Positions 50,539-59,385 of a DNA stretch of 64,000 bases are shown one piece after another. The stretch's first letter is position 1, and each line of letters starts with the position of its first letter. Source of the stretch: Anaerolineales bacterium (GTDB lineage: Bacteria; Chloroflexota; Anaerolineae; Anaerolineales; Villigracilaceae); NCBI GenBank assembly GCA_023382595.1, contig JAHDWB010000001.1, positions 1,488,001 through 1,552,000 on the forward strand. Reading direction: 5' to 3'. Under the pieces are notes generated by a model. The model was not told where the DNA came from. It made no database searches and saw nothing but the letters and a program-made list of their open reading frames with translations. A program made the position numbers and the translations under genes.

Positions 50539-50568
50539 GTCGGATGGACAAAAGGTATAATCCCCGAT

Positions 50569-51432
50569 ATGTCCACGCCATTCATTCCCAAACGTCCTGT
50601 AGTTACGGCGTATCCGAAAATGCCGGAAGCCTTCACGGAAGCGGAAGCGATGTCCGCTTTTTTGCGGGAAAAAGGCATGGAAGCGCCTGTCGGCTCGTTG
50701 TACGATGAAGACCTTCGCAAGCGGGTGAAGCAGGGTGAGTTCGATATGCTCATCGCCGTCGGCGGGGATGGAAGTGTCCTGCGGGCAGGTCATCTGTGCG
50801 CGCCAAGCGGCGTCCCGATCCTGGGCGTCAACCTCGGCAGGCTGGGATTTCTCATCCAGGTCGACCGCAAGGAATGGCATGAGTATTTTGAAAAATTGCT
50901 GAACGGCGAGGCATGGATCGAAAACCGTATGATGCTGCATGCCGAACACTTTCGCGGCGGGGAGTCTATCGGGCGCTCCAACGCGTTGAATGAAGTGGTC
51001 GTCGGGCGCGGACAGAATCTGCGTCCTGTACGACTGACCGCTTTTGTGGACGCCCGCCAGTTGACCAGTTACGTCGCGGACGGGTTGATCGCCTCCACCG
51101 CCACCGGTTCAACGGCATACGCGCTTGCCGCAGGCGGACCGATCCTGCCGCCGGAGTTGCGCAATATCCTGCTGGTGCCCATCGCCCCGCACCTATCTGT
51201 GGATCGGGCGGTGGTCTTGGCGGCGGGTTCTTCGGTGAAAATTTTGGTCAAGAGCGAAAACGCCGTGATGAGCGTGGACGGACAGTTGCCGACCCCGGTC
51301 ATGGAAGATGACCAGGTGATTGTCACCGCCGCGGATGTGACAGCGCAATTCGTCCGTTTTGGAGACCCCGGCTACTTCTACCGCAATATCACCATGCACA
51401 TGAACGAAAACTCTTTAGGATTGCCGCGATGA
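50569..51432 (+). CDS. nadK: NAD kinase
   Basis: 287 residues. Signature blocks: the catalytic GGDGSVLRAGHLCAPSGVPI, VNLGRLGFLIQVD, then NEVVVGRGQNLRPVRL and DGLIASTATGSTAYALAAGG. NadK phosphorylates NAD+ to NADP+ using ATP or polyphosphate. It is followed by a 4-base overlap with the B-box-type membrane gene and then recN, an arrangement of nadK and recN that is common in many bacteria. Confidence 0.95.
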   Translation: MSTPFIPKRPVVTAYPKMPEAFTEAEAMSAFLREKGMEAPVGSLYDEDLRKRVKQGEFDMLIAVGGDGSVLRAGHLCAPSGVPILGVNLGRLGFLIQVDRKEWHEYFEKLLNGEAWIENRMMLHAEHFRGGESIGRSNALNEVVVGRGQNLRPVRLTAFVDARQLTSYVADGLIASTATGSTAYALAAGGPILPPELRNILLVPIAPHLSVDRAVVLAAGSSVKILVKSENAVMSVDGQLPTPVMEDDQVIVTAADVTAQFVRFGDPGYFYRNITMHMNENSLGLPR

Positions 51433-51944
51433 CTGATACGACTTTATTTTGTTACGCACATCCCACCCGTGAAACTTCCCTGCGCTGCAAGCGCTGTGAA
51501 AATCCGATTTGCACCTCCTGCGCGGTGCGCATCCCAACGGGTTACATCTGCAGGGATTGTTCGCGCGCGCACCAAAAAGCCTTCGACACTGCCGAGTGGT
51601 ACGATTATCTGATCGGTTTTGCGATTACATCCATCCTTTCGTTGATCGCCAGCGGATTGATCGCTTTCATCGGGTCGTTCATTGGTTTTTTCATGTTCTT
51701 CATCGCCGCAGGCATTGGCGGCGCGGCAGGCAGGTGGATCGCCGATCTGGCTTTGCGTGCCGTCGGAAAACGCCGTTCGAAAGCCTTGTTCGTGACCTTC
51801 GCCGCAGGCATGGTGCTGGGCGCACTGCCTGTTCTGATCAGTTTTCTTTTTACGGGATATATCTTCGGTGTCATCGGGATCGTCATTTATCTCATCATCG
51901 CCACCCCGATGGTCTACTCCCGCACATCAGGGATCCAACTCTAA
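51429..51944 (+). CDS. B-box-like zinc-finger membrane protein
   Basis: 171 residues. The N-terminal 45 residues form a B-box-type zinc finger: FCYAHPTRETSLRCKRCENP, ICTSCAVRIPTGYICRDCSR. Four membrane helices follow (SILSLIASGLIAFIGSFIGF and so on) with a basic loop ALRAVGKRRSKA. Such proteins occur widely in this phylum with unknown function; the finger may bind another protein. Overlaps nadK by four bases and precedes recN by 3. Confidence 0.8.
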   Translation: MTDTTLFCYAHPTRETSLRCKRCENPICTSCAVRIPTGYICRDCSRAHQKAFDTAEWYDYLIGFAITSILSLIASGLIAFIGSFIGFFMFFIAAGIGGAAGRWIADLALRAVGKRRSKALFVTFAAGMVLGALPVLISFLFTGYIFGVIGIVIYLIIATPMVYSRTSGIQL

Positions 51945-51947
51945 TTT

Positions 51948-53684
51948 ATGCTCACCGAACTTCACATCCAGAATTTCGCCATCATCGACAAGCTCGACCT
52001 GCGTTTCGGTCCCGGGCTGATCATCCTCACCGGTGAGACCGGTGCGGGCAAATCCATCATTCTTGATGCAGTCGTCATGCTCATCGGCGGCAAAGCGGAC
52101 ACGACCTTCGTCCGCACGGATTCGGACGCGGCATTTGTCGAGGGTGTGTTCCAACTCAAAGGTCCGGAAAAAGAAGCGGTGCATGAGGTCCTGAAACGCG
52201 AGGAACTGCTGGATGATCCCGATTACCTCACGCTGATGCGCGAGGTCCGCAAGGAGGGACGCAGTGTGGCACGCGTCAATGGGCGCACGGTGAACGTCGG
52301 TTTGTTGAAGGAACTTGGCGCGCTGTTGGTGGACATCCACGGGCAGGCGGAGCATCTCTCCCTGCTCGATCCCAAGGCGCACCTCGGTTTGCTTGACCGT
52401 TACGCGGAGGTTTCCAAACCGCTGACGGAGTACCGCCAGACCTATCACGCGCTTCTGAATCTCCGCCGTGAGTTGGGCGAGCTTCGGAAGGCGCAGTCCG
52501 ACGCCGACCGGCGCACCGAAATGCTGACCTATCAGGTTGAGGAGATCGAAGCCGCGCGCCTGAAACCGGGCGAGGACGAGGAACTCCGCAAGGAACGTGA
52601 CCGGCTTGCCAATGCTGAGTCGCTGGCGCAGAACGCGCAGGAGGCGCTTGCGGTGCTGGATGAAGGCTCGCCGGAAACTCCCGCCGCAACAGATCTGGTC
52701 GGGCAGGCTGCGCAGGCGTTAGCCGCGCTCGCAAAAATCGATGCGGGACAAGCGGAACTGGCGAACCAAGCCGAACTTATGCTCGACACGATTTCCGATG
52801 TCATCCATAACCTGCGTGATTATCTCGAAGAGATCGAATTCAACCCCAAACGTCTCGATGACGTGGAGGAGCGCCTCGACCTGATTCACTCGCTCACACG
52901 CAAATATGGCGGCAGCATCCCCGCAGTCATCGCCTATGGCGAAGATGCCCAAAAGCAGCTTGAAACTATCACCGGCGCGGCGGACCGCATCGTCGAGCTG
53001 GAAATGCAGGAAGCCAAACTGCTGGAAAAACTTTCCAAACAGGGCACTACTCTCTCCGAAAAACGCAAATCCGCGGCGGCGGAAATGGGTAAGGGAATCG
53101 AGTCCGAACTCGACGACCTGCGCATGGCGTCCGCGCAATTCGGCGTGGATTTCAGGACCAAGCCCGAGCCCAATGGCATTCCCATCGCAGACGGAACCCG
53201 CATCGCCTTCGACCAGAACGGATTCGACCGCGTGGAATTTCTCGTCGCCCCGAACCCCGGCGAAGGCCTCAAGCCGCTCGCGAAGATCGCATCCGGCGGC
53301 GAGACCTCGCGCCTGATGCTCGGTTTGAAGAACGTCATGGCGCGCGCCGACGAAGTCCCTTCGCTGATCTTCGATGAGATCGATCAAGGCATTGGCGGAC
53401 GTGTGGGCATGGTGGTCGGACAAAAATTGTGGAATCTCTCGCGCACGCATCAGGTCTTTTGTGTCACGCATCTCCCGCAACTGGCGGTCTTCGGTGATCA
53501 GCATTACCAGGTCCAAAAACTGGTGGATAAGGGACGCACCCTCACCCGCGTCGAGCCGCTAGACGGCGAATCCCGTCTGCTTGAACTGTCCCAGATGCTT
53601 GGCGAAGTGGGCGAGAGCACGATCCGCTCGGCACACGAACTGATGCAGACCGCGCGGCAAATGATAAAAGGTGAAAAGAAATAG
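51948..53684 (+). CDS. recN: DNA repair protein RecN
   Basis: 578 residues, SMC-like. Walker A is LTGETGAGKSIILDA (residues about 27-41), preceded by LHIQNFAIIDKLDLRFGPGL. Two coiled-coil arms flank the central hinge. The C-terminal head has the ABC signature SGGETSRLMLGLKNV, Walker B SLIFDEIDQGIGG and the switch VFCVTHLPQLAVFGDQH. RecN holds chromosomal breaks together in homologous recombination. It ends the nadK-B-box-recN operon, followed by a strong terminator. Confidence 0.96.
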   Translation: MLTELHIQNFAIIDKLDLRFGPGLIILTGETGAGKSIILDAVVMLIGGKADTTFVRTDSDAAFVEGVFQLKGPEKEAVHEVLKREELLDDPDYLTLMREVRKEGRSVARVNGRTVNVGLLKELGALLVDIHGQAEHLSLLDPKAHLGLLDRYAEVSKPLTEYRQTYHALLNLRRELGELRKAQSDADRRTEMLTYQVEEIEAARLKPGEDEELRKERDRLANAESLAQNAQEALAVLDEGSPETPAATDLVGQAAQALAALAKIDAGQAELANQAELMLDTISDVIHNLRDYLEEIEFNPKRLDDVEERLDLIHSLTRKYGGSIPAVIAYGEDAQKQLETITGAADRIVELEMQEAKLLEKLSKQGTTLSEKRKSAAAEMGKGIESELDDLRMASAQFGVDFRTKPEPNGIPIADGTRIAFDQNGFDRVEFLVAPNPGEGLKPLAKIASGGETSRLMLGLKNVMARADEVPSLIFDEIDQGIGGRVGMVVGQKLWNLSRTHQVFCVTHLPQLAVFGDQHYQVQKLVDKGRTLTRVEPLDGESRLLELSQMLGEVGESTIRSAHELMQTARQMIKGEKK

Positions 53685-53693
53685 ATAGGAATT

Positions 53694-53726
53694 AAAAAAA
53701 CGGACGTTTCGAAACGTCCGTTTTTT
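53694..53726 (+). terminator. Terminator of nadK-recN operon
   Basis: ACGGACGTTTC pairs with GAAACGTCCGT without a loop remainder, with poly-A before and TTTTTT after. Confidence 0.9.
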
Positions 53727-53746
53727 GTCTCTTTATTACGTGTTTA

Positions 53747-53793
53747 AAGCGTTGACCGCCAGGGTGAGGGGGGCACCCTGGCGGTCAACGCTT
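53747..53793. repeat. Long perfect hairpin with 20-bp arms
   Basis: The arms begin AAGCGTTGACCGCCAGGGTG (53747-53766) and its exact complement lies at 53774-53793; the loop is AGGGGGG. There is no T tract on either side. It lies between recN and the tRNA-Arg gene. Possibly a dispersed hairpin or a small structured RNA. Confidence 0.75.
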
Positions 53794-53873
53794 ACAATAT
53801 TACTACCACCATCGAGAAATTGCAAGTCTAAAATAGTTAGAAAATTATTAATTTTTCTGTTCGTTTTGTCGGA

Positions 53874-53945
53874 TGCCCTGAGTAGGAATCGAACCTACAT
53901 CTAAGCCTTAGGAGTGCCTTGTTCTGTCCATTGAACTATCAGGGC
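53874..53945 (-). tRNA. tRNA-Arg (anticodon CCT)
   Basis: On the minus strand the cloverleaf folds with acceptor GCCCTGA/TCAGGGC, D-stem GTTC/GAAC, anticodon loop CTCCTAA and T-arm GTAGG-TTCGATT-CCTAC. 72 bases; discriminator A; no encoded CCA. One anticodon-stem pair (31-39) is A-G. Confidence 0.9.
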
Positions 53946-54047
53946 GACGCTGGGATTATACACAAAAGGCGGGAATATATCCACCGCTGTAAATGGGGCA
54001 TTGGATTGTATGGTAAAATCGCCTCCGCCCAAAATTTAGGCTTCCAT

Positions 54048-54132
54048 GGAGGGATGGCCGAGCGGCTGAAGGCGCATGTCTTGAAAACATGTTTGGTGAA
54101 AGCCAACGTGGGTTCGAATCCCACTCCCTCCG
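54048..54132 (+). tRNA. tRNA-Ser (anticodon TGA)
   Basis: 85 bases. Acceptor GGAGGGA/TCCCTCC, anticodon stem-loop CATGT-CTTGAAA-ACATG, long variable arm TTGGTGAAAGCCAA as in class II tRNAs, and T-arm GTGGG-TTCGAAT-CCCAC. Discriminator G; CCA not encoded. Confidence 0.95.
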
Positions 54133-54185
54133 CTGGTTATTGACGATTCGTGATTTATGGTTACAATATTGACGTCAATTGATTT

Positions 54186-54272
54186 GGGGAGGTGCCAGAG
54201 TGGCTGAATGGGCTCGCCTGCTAAGTGAGTGCTGGGTAAAACCAGTCGCGGGTTCGAATCCCGCCCTCTCCG
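54186..54272 (+). tRNA. tRNA-Ser (anticodon GCT)
   Basis: 87 bases. Acceptor GGGGAGG/CCTCTCC (one G-T pair), anticodon loop CTGCTAA, variable arm GCTGGGTAAAACCAGT, T-arm GCGGG-TTCGAAT-CCCGC. Discriminator G; CCA not encoded. It follows the TGA isoacceptor by 53 bases. Confidence 0.94.
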
Positions 54273-54275
54273 CTG

Positions 54276-54305
54276 AAAAACACGCCCTGAAAGGGGCGTG
54301 TTTTT
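54276..54305 (+). terminator. Terminator of tRNA-Ser genes
   Basis: AAAAACACGCCC pairs with GGGCGTGTTTTT around a short loop and is followed by GTTTTCC. Confidence 0.85.
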
Positions 54306-54318
54306 GTTTTCCATCAAC

Positions 54319-55092
54319 CTACTTCCCCTTCCACTCCGGTTTTCTTTTTTCGATGAACGCCTGCATACCCTCCTTTTGATCTTCCGTTGCAAAGAGCGGA
54401 TAGAAATTGCGCTTCTCGATTTTTAACCCTTCGGTGAGGGTGGTCTCGAATGCAGCATTGACCGAGTCTTTCGCCATGCGGACAGCAAGCGGTGCGCGCG
54501 AAGCGATCTCTTCCGCGAAAGCGATGGCGGCATCGAGATAACCCTCCACGGGGACAACACGGTTTGCCAGCCCAAATTGCAGTGCCTCAGCAGCGTTGAT
54601 TTTGCGGTCGTTGATGACGATTTCCATGGCGAGATGTTTGCCGAGCAGGCGCGTCAGCCGTTGTGTGCCGCCCGCGCCGGGGATGACGCCGATGGTGACC
54701 TCGGGCAGCCCGAACTTCGCGGATTCGGATGCGATGATCATGTCGCACGAAAGGACGAATTCAAAGCCCCCTCCCAGCGCCCAGCCGGATACCGCCGCAA
54801 TGACCGGCTTCTTAACGCCGCGGATGCGGTCCCAGATCTCCACGCGTTCTTCCATCATCATTTGCACATAGGAAGCATCCGCCATTTCCTTGATGTCGGC
54901 TCCGGCGGCGAAGGCTTTTTCATTGCCGGTTACGACGATCGCGCCGACGTGTTCGTTCCTGTCGAATGCTTCCATCGCATCGAAGACCTCGCCGAGCATG
55001 GCTAAGTTGAATGCGTTCATCGCCTGCGGACGGTTCAACTGCACCAGCCCAACGCGCCCGCGGATTTCTGTCAGTATCGTTGTGTAGGTCAT
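54319..55092 (-). CDS. Enoyl-CoA hydratase (crotonase family)
   Basis: 257 residues from the ATG at 55092 (MTYTTILTEIRGRVGLVQLN) with GGAGG upstream. Crotonase signatures: AFAAGADIKEMADASYVQMM (oxyanion-hole loop), SGWALGGGFEFVLSCDMIIA and FGLPEVTIGVIPGAGGTQRL, including the two Glu of hydratase activity (in ALGGGFE and LPEVTIG regions). It hydrates 2-enoyl-CoA in fatty acid beta-oxidation or related acyl-CoA paths. It stands alone, with the tRNA cluster downstream. Confidence 0.93.
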   Translation of the reverse strand: MTYTTILTEIRGRVGLVQLNRPQAMNAFNLAMLGEVFDAMEAFDRNEHVGAIVVTGNEKAFAAGADIKEMADASYVQMMMEERVEIWDRIRGVKKPVIAAVSGWALGGGFEFVLSCDMIIASESAKFGLPEVTIGVIPGAGGTQRLTRLLGKHLAMEIVINDRKINAAEALQFGLANRVVPVEGYLDAAIAFAEEIASRAPLAVRMAKDSVNAAFETTLTEGLKIEKRNFYPLFATEDQKEGMQAFIEKRKPEWKGK

Positions 55093-55217
55093 TTTGCCTC
55101 CAAATATTGATTTGATTATAAAGGAGATGCGCCCTGCTGTATAATTTGGCGGACACATCAAAAACGATCTGCAGATTTGCAGAGAAACAATCTGCGGAGA
55201 AAAACGGAGAAATGAAC

Positions 55218-55616
55218 ATGGACCTTTTATTTATTGCCCACTCCCACTTGCGCTGGCTGGTGTTGATCGTCGCCGCGCTTGCCGTCATCAAATTCGCTGC
55301 CGGCTGGCTGATGAAAAGCGAATTCAAAGGCATGGACCGCGGTCTTGCCGCGGGCTTCAGCGGCGTGATGGATCTGCAAGCCACGCTTGGTCTCATTCTC
55401 ATCATTTGGATGGGCGTGGCAGGCATGGGCTTCCCGATGTATCGCATCGAACATGGCGTCACCATGATCGTTGCGGCGGTCGTCGCGCACCTGCCCGCGC
55501 GCTGGAAGAACGCCGCCGACAACGTCCGCTTCCGCAACACGTTGTTCTGTGTGCTCGGCGCTCTCTTGCTGGTCTACCTCGGGGTGATGCGTCTGCCCGG
55601 CGGGTGGAACAGGTAA
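55218..55616 (+). CDS. Membrane protein, 132 aa
   Basis: 132 residues from the second of two close ATGs (55218), which has the better-spaced GGAG (8 bases). Four hydrophobic helices: HLRWLVLIVAALAVIKFAAG, DLQATLGLILIIWMGVAGMG, VTMIVAAVVAHLP and TLFCVLGALLLVYLGVMRLP. Conserved-looking His residues in AHSHLRWL and EHGV might bind haem, as in small cytochrome-b561-like proteins, but the family is not certain. Followed closely by the DUF998-like gene. Confidence 0.65.
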   Translation: MDLLFIAHSHLRWLVLIVAALAVIKFAAGWLMKSEFKGMDRGLAAGFSGVMDLQATLGLILIIWMGVAGMGFPMYRIEHGVTMIVAAVVAHLPARWKNAADNVRFRNTLFCVLGALLLVYLGVMRLPGGWNR

Positions 55617-55625
55617 CGGCTGGGG

Positions 55626-56216
55626 ATGAAGCGCGTCCTCCCATTCGGTCCGATCCTGTTCGCGCTTGTCCTTGTCACACTCACCGTCGTCGAGTACGAC
55701 TTCCTGCTCAGCCTCGGCTGGCATCCCATCCACGACCCGACCTTCGACTGGCCCAGCGGGCTGGCGCTTGGCAGGTTCGGGTGGATCATGACCGCGACGT
55801 TTATTGTCAGCGGGATGCTCATGACGATGCTGGGCATCCGCCTCTTTCTCGACCTCAAACCTGCTCCAGCCTCCAAAGCGGGTTCCACGCTGATGATGTT
55901 CGCCGGTCTCGCGCTGGCTGCCCTGTCCTTCACCACCGACCCGACCATCCGCGATACCTCATCCACCTGGCACGGACGTTTGCATGACCTTTCGTTCGTT
56001 GCGCTCGGGCTGACGTTGTTCCCCGCCATGATCGCCCTTGGTTTCGCCTTCCGCAGCGATGAAACATGGAGGAATTTTTCACTCTACACATGGGGAACGC
56101 TCGCGCTCGCCGCTCCGGCATTTGCGCTCAAAGGCGCGGCGTTCTATGTGTTTTTGCTTGCGATCTTGATGTGGAATGAAGTTGTGGCGATACGGTTGAA
56201 TAGGTATTATTCATAA
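55626..56216 (+). CDS. DUF998-like membrane protein
   Basis: 196 residues with six hydrophobic helices. The arrangement, with VVEYDFLLSLGWHPIHDPTF early, TTDPTIRDTSSTWHGRLHDL in the middle (acidic-His loop) and a C-terminal VFLLAILMWNEVVAIRLNRY, resembles the DUF998 family of membrane proteins of unknown function. It follows the preceding small membrane gene by 9 bases, so co-transcription is likely. Confidence 0.75.
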   Translation: MKRVLPFGPILFALVLVTLTVVEYDFLLSLGWHPIHDPTFDWPSGLALGRFGWIMTATFIVSGMLMTMLGIRLFLDLKPAPASKAGSTLMMFAGLALAALSFTTDPTIRDTSSTWHGRLHDLSFVALGLTLFPAMIALGFAFRSDETWRNFSLYTWGTLALAAPAFALKGAAFYVFLLAILMWNEVVAIRLNRYYS

Positions 56217-56219
56217 TCA

Positions 56220-56287
56220 GTAGGGTGGGTTTCCAACCCGCCATTCTTTAGATTTTATGAACATGTCAGGCTGCAAGCCTGACCTAC
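56220..56287. repeat. Composite GTAGG...CCTAC hairpin element
   Basis: Starts GTAGGGTGGGTT, contains two hairpins (GGTGGGTT-TCC-AACCCGCC at 56224-56242 and GTCAGGCT-GCA-AGCCTGAC at 56265-56283) and ends CCTAC. It lies directly after the DUF998-like stop codon. Confidence 0.65.
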
Positions 56288-56425
56288 GATCAATTTTTGT
56301 AAGAGGCTTTATGTATAAAACAGGTCAATGTATATCTGACCTGTTTTGTCTTTAATCCCCCAAATTCTGGTTGTCACAAAATTATATATAATGTACAATC
56401 CGCGCCAATCAAGGAACACTCCCCC

Positions 56426-57628
56426 ATGCTGAATCTCAATCTCAAAACCACCCCCTTCCACGAACGGACGTCCGCGTTGTGCCAGCCGCAGAACTGGCGC
56501 AAGTGGGCAGGCTATTTTGTCGTCGGCTCGTATGAGCATGTGCTCGACCGCGAATATTGGGCGATCCGCAACTCGGCGGCGTTGATCGACGTCTCGCCGC
56601 TGATCAAGTACGTCATTAAAGGCAAAGATGCGGCGGCTCTGCTGCACCGCGTCACCACCCGCGACATCCATAAGATGAAAGTGGGACAGGTCGCTTACAC
56701 CGGCTGGTGCGACGAAGAAGGCAAGATGATCGACGATGGTACCATCTCGCGCCTCGAAGAACAGACCTTCCGCCTGACTGCCGCGGAACCGAATCTGCGC
56801 TGGCTGACGATGAACGCAGTCGGCATGGACGTTTCCATCACCGAAGTGACCGATGACGTGGCGGCGCTCAGTTTTCAGGGACCAAACACAAGAAAAGTGC
56901 TGAATAAAGTTTCCGAGAAACAAGTTGATGAGTTGAAGTATTTCCGCTTGATGACAAACAAAATCAATGGGGTTGAAGTCACAATTTCACGCACCGGCTA
57001 CACCGGCGACCTCGGCTACGAGATTTGGATGGACGCCAAAGACGCGCTCAAAGTGTGGGACGCGCTCATGGAAGCCGGTTCCGATTACGGCATCACTCCC
57101 GTCGGCATCCTCGCCATGGACATGGCGCGCGTGGAAGCCGGTCTCTTCATGCTCGATGTGGATTACACCTCGGCTTCTCACGCGTGGATCGAATCGCAGA
57201 AATCATCTCCGTTTGAACTTGGGCTCGATTGGACCGTCGCGCTCAATAAGCCCGGCTACTTCGTCGGTCGTCGCGCCTTGGAAAAAGAAAAGCGCGAAGG
57301 ACCCGCGTGGAAGATGGTTGGCTTGGCAGTGGATTGGGTCGGCATGGAAAAATTATTCGGCAAGGTAGGTCTGCCGCCTCAAATTCCCGGCTCGGCGGTG
57401 CGTGCCAGTCTGCCCGTGATGGTGGGCAATGTGCAAGTGGGCTACGCGTCCACTTCCACATGGTCACCGTTGTTGAAGACCTACATCGCTCTCGCGCATT
57501 TGCAGAAACCATATTACGAAATCGGCACCGATGTCCGCATGGAAATCACGGTCGAGCATCACCGTCAACATGCGCCCGCAAAAGTGGTCAGGTTGCCGTT
57601 CTATGAACCTGAGTGGAAGAAGAAATAA
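56426..57628 (+). CDS. GcvT-like aminomethyltransferase-family protein
   Basis: 400 residues. The T-protein (folate-binding) fold is seen in NSAALIDVSPLIKYVIKGKD, TGWCDEEGKMIDDGTISRLE and VTISRTGYTGDLGYEIWMDA, with PVGILAMDMARVEAGLFMLD and the C-terminal barrel GYASTSTWSPLLKTYIALAH. True GcvT passes the methylene group of glycine's lipoyl intermediate to tetrahydrofolate; relatives demethylate other methylated compounds. No gcvH or gcvP is nearby; instead two FAD oxidoreductases follow. A folate-dependent demethylation unit is therefore a reasonable guess. Confidence 0.85.
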   Translation: MLNLNLKTTPFHERTSALCQPQNWRKWAGYFVVGSYEHVLDREYWAIRNSAALIDVSPLIKYVIKGKDAAALLHRVTTRDIHKMKVGQVAYTGWCDEEGKMIDDGTISRLEEQTFRLTAAEPNLRWLTMNAVGMDVSITEVTDDVAALSFQGPNTRKVLNKVSEKQVDELKYFRLMTNKINGVEVTISRTGYTGDLGYEIWMDAKDALKVWDALMEAGSDYGITPVGILAMDMARVEAGLFMLDVDYTSASHAWIESQKSSPFELGLDWTVALNKPGYFVGRRALEKEKREGPAWKMVGLAVDWVGMEKLFGKVGLPPQIPGSAVRASLPVMVGNVQVGYASTSTWSPLLKTYIALAHLQKPYYEIGTDVRMEITVEHHRQHAPAKVVRLPFYEPEWKKK

Positions 57629-57632
57629 CCTA

Positions 57633-57734
57633 TGTCGTTGCGAGGAGGGCGTAGCCCGACGAAGCAATCTCCTCGAAACAAATATATAGTTGATATCAGG
57701 AGATTGCTTCGCCACTTCGTGGCTCGCAACGACA
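57633..57734. repeat. Nested inverted-repeat element (MITE/REP-like)
   Basis: Outer arms TGTCGTTGCGAG (57633-57644) and CTCGCAACGACA (57723-57734) are exact complements, as are inner arms GAAGCAATCTCCT (57661-57673) and AGGAGATTGCTTC (57698-57710). About 102 bases, no coding capacity, lying between two genes of the same cluster. Confidence 0.75.
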
Positions 57735-57753
57735 TTTGAAAGAGGAATTATTT

Positions 57754-59355
57754 ATGACATCATCCAACACATACGATGCAATCATCATCGGCGGCGGTCA
57801 CAACGGACTCGTGGCTGGCGCGTACCTTGCCCGTGCAGGCAAGAAGGTGGTCGTGCTCGAACGCAGACCGATCGTCGGCGGCGCGGCAGTGACCGAAGAG
57901 ATATTCCCCGGCTACAAGTTCACCGAGTTCTCGTACGTGGTGAGTCTGTTGCGCCCGGAGATCATCCGCGACTTGGAATTGCCCAAGCACGGACTGAAAA
58001 TCCTTCCGCTGCCTTCCACCTTCACGCCCATGGAAAATGGCGACTACCTCGCCGCATGGGATGACCACGACCTGACCCGCCGCGAGTTGTATCGCCACTC
58101 GCCCAAAGACGCCGAAGCGTATGACGAGTATGCCCGTGTCATGGCGCGTGCTGCAAAAGCCATCAAGCCGATTATCAATCTCATCCCACCTGATCCCTCA
58201 TCGATGAGCCCGCGCGATTTGATGGGACTTCTCAAGGTCGGTCAATACGCGGCATCGCTTTCCGAAAAAGAACTCTACATGGTTGCCAAACTCGCTACGC
58301 AATCTTCAGCAGATTTGCTCGAAGAGTGGTTCGAGACAGACGCGCTCAAAGGCACCAAAGCCGCCAGCGGAATCATCGGCACCTATCTCGGACCACGCTC
58401 TCCCGGCACCGCGTATGTGTTGCTGCATCACTACATGGGCGAAATTGACGGGGCTTTCCGTGCCTGGGGATTTGCCAAGAACGGCTCTGGTGGAGTCAGC
58501 GGCTCCATCCTCAACGCGGCGCAAGCGCTCGGAGTGGAGGTCAGAGTCAACGCGAGCGTGCGGCAGGTCAAGGTCAAGGGTGGACGCGCCGTGGGTATCA
58601 TCCTTGAAAATGGAGACGAACTCGATTCCAAAGTCGTGATGTCCGCCGCCGACCCGAAGCGCACCTTCCTGCAATTCGTCGAGGGGAAACATCTGCCCGA
58701 TGATTTTGTCACGTCGATACAAAACTTCCGCACGCGCGGCTCGTCGGGCAAGGTCAACATCGCTTTGAGCAAACTGCCGAACTTCACCGCGCTGCCATAC
58801 ACGGGCAACGGCGCGAATTCGGTTCTGCATCGCGGCGCGGTTTCGATCAGCCCGAGCATCGATTACATCGAACACGCTTACGACGACGCGAAGTACGGGC
58901 AGATTTCGAAGCGCCCCTACATTGACATGATCTTCCCCTCGATGATCGACCCCGACATGGCGCCTCCCGGACATCACGTAATGTCTTGCTTCGTGCAATA
59001 CGCGCCCTACGATCTCGAAGGCGGCTGGAACGACCAACGCCGCGACGAACTCGGCGAAGCGGTCATTGCCACCATCGAACAATACGCGCCGAACATCCGC
59101 GAGTGCATCGTGGGCATGCAGGTCATCTCGCCCAAAGACATCGAACGCATCGCAGGCATCACCGGCGGCAACATCTTCCACGGCGAACTGCTGCTGCATC
59201 AAATTTTCTTCCTGCGTCCGGCACCGCAATGGGCAGACTTCCGCACCCCGCTCAAAGGCTACTACTTCGGCGCGAGCGGCGCACACCCCGGCGGCGGCGT
59301 GATGGGCGCACCCGGCATGCTGGCGGCGAAGGAAATGTTGAAGGATGGATTTTAG
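57754..59355 (+). CDS. FAD-dependent oxidoreductase, phytoene-desaturase/PYROXD2-like (1)
   Basis: 533 residues from the ATG at 57754, with AGAGGA upstream. The N-terminal dinucleotide-binding motif is DAIIIGGGHNGLVAGAYLAR (GxGxxG) followed by VVVLERRPIVGGAAVTEEIF. The C-terminal FAD motif reads GYYFGASGAHPGGGVMGAPG. The architecture fits the CrtI/PYROXD2 group of flavin amine- or polyene-oxidoreductases; no crt genes are present, so carotenoid synthesis is unlikely. Paralogous with the gene at 60039 and adjacent to the GcvT-like gene. Confidence 0.9.
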   Translation: MTSSNTYDAIIIGGGHNGLVAGAYLARAGKKVVVLERRPIVGGAAVTEEIFPGYKFTEFSYVVSLLRPEIIRDLELPKHGLKILPLPSTFTPMENGDYLAAWDDHDLTRRELYRHSPKDAEAYDEYARVMARAAKAIKPIINLIPPDPSSMSPRDLMGLLKVGQYAASLSEKELYMVAKLATQSSADLLEEWFETDALKGTKAASGIIGTYLGPRSPGTAYVLLHHYMGEIDGAFRAWGFAKNGSGGVSGSILNAAQALGVEVRVNASVRQVKVKGGRAVGIILENGDELDSKVVMSAADPKRTFLQFVEGKHLPDDFVTSIQNFRTRGSSGKVNIALSKLPNFTALPYTGNGANSVLHRGAVSISPSIDYIEHAYDDAKYGQISKRPYIDMIFPSMIDPDMAPPGHHVMSCFVQYAPYDLEGGWNDQRRDELGEAVIATIEQYAPNIRECIVGMQVISPKDIERIAGITGGNIFHGELLLHQIFFLRPAPQWADFRTPLKGYYFGASGAHPGGGVMGAPGMLAAKEMLKDGF

Positions 59356-59385
59356 AAAGTGGTGAGTGGAAAGTGGATGAAGACC

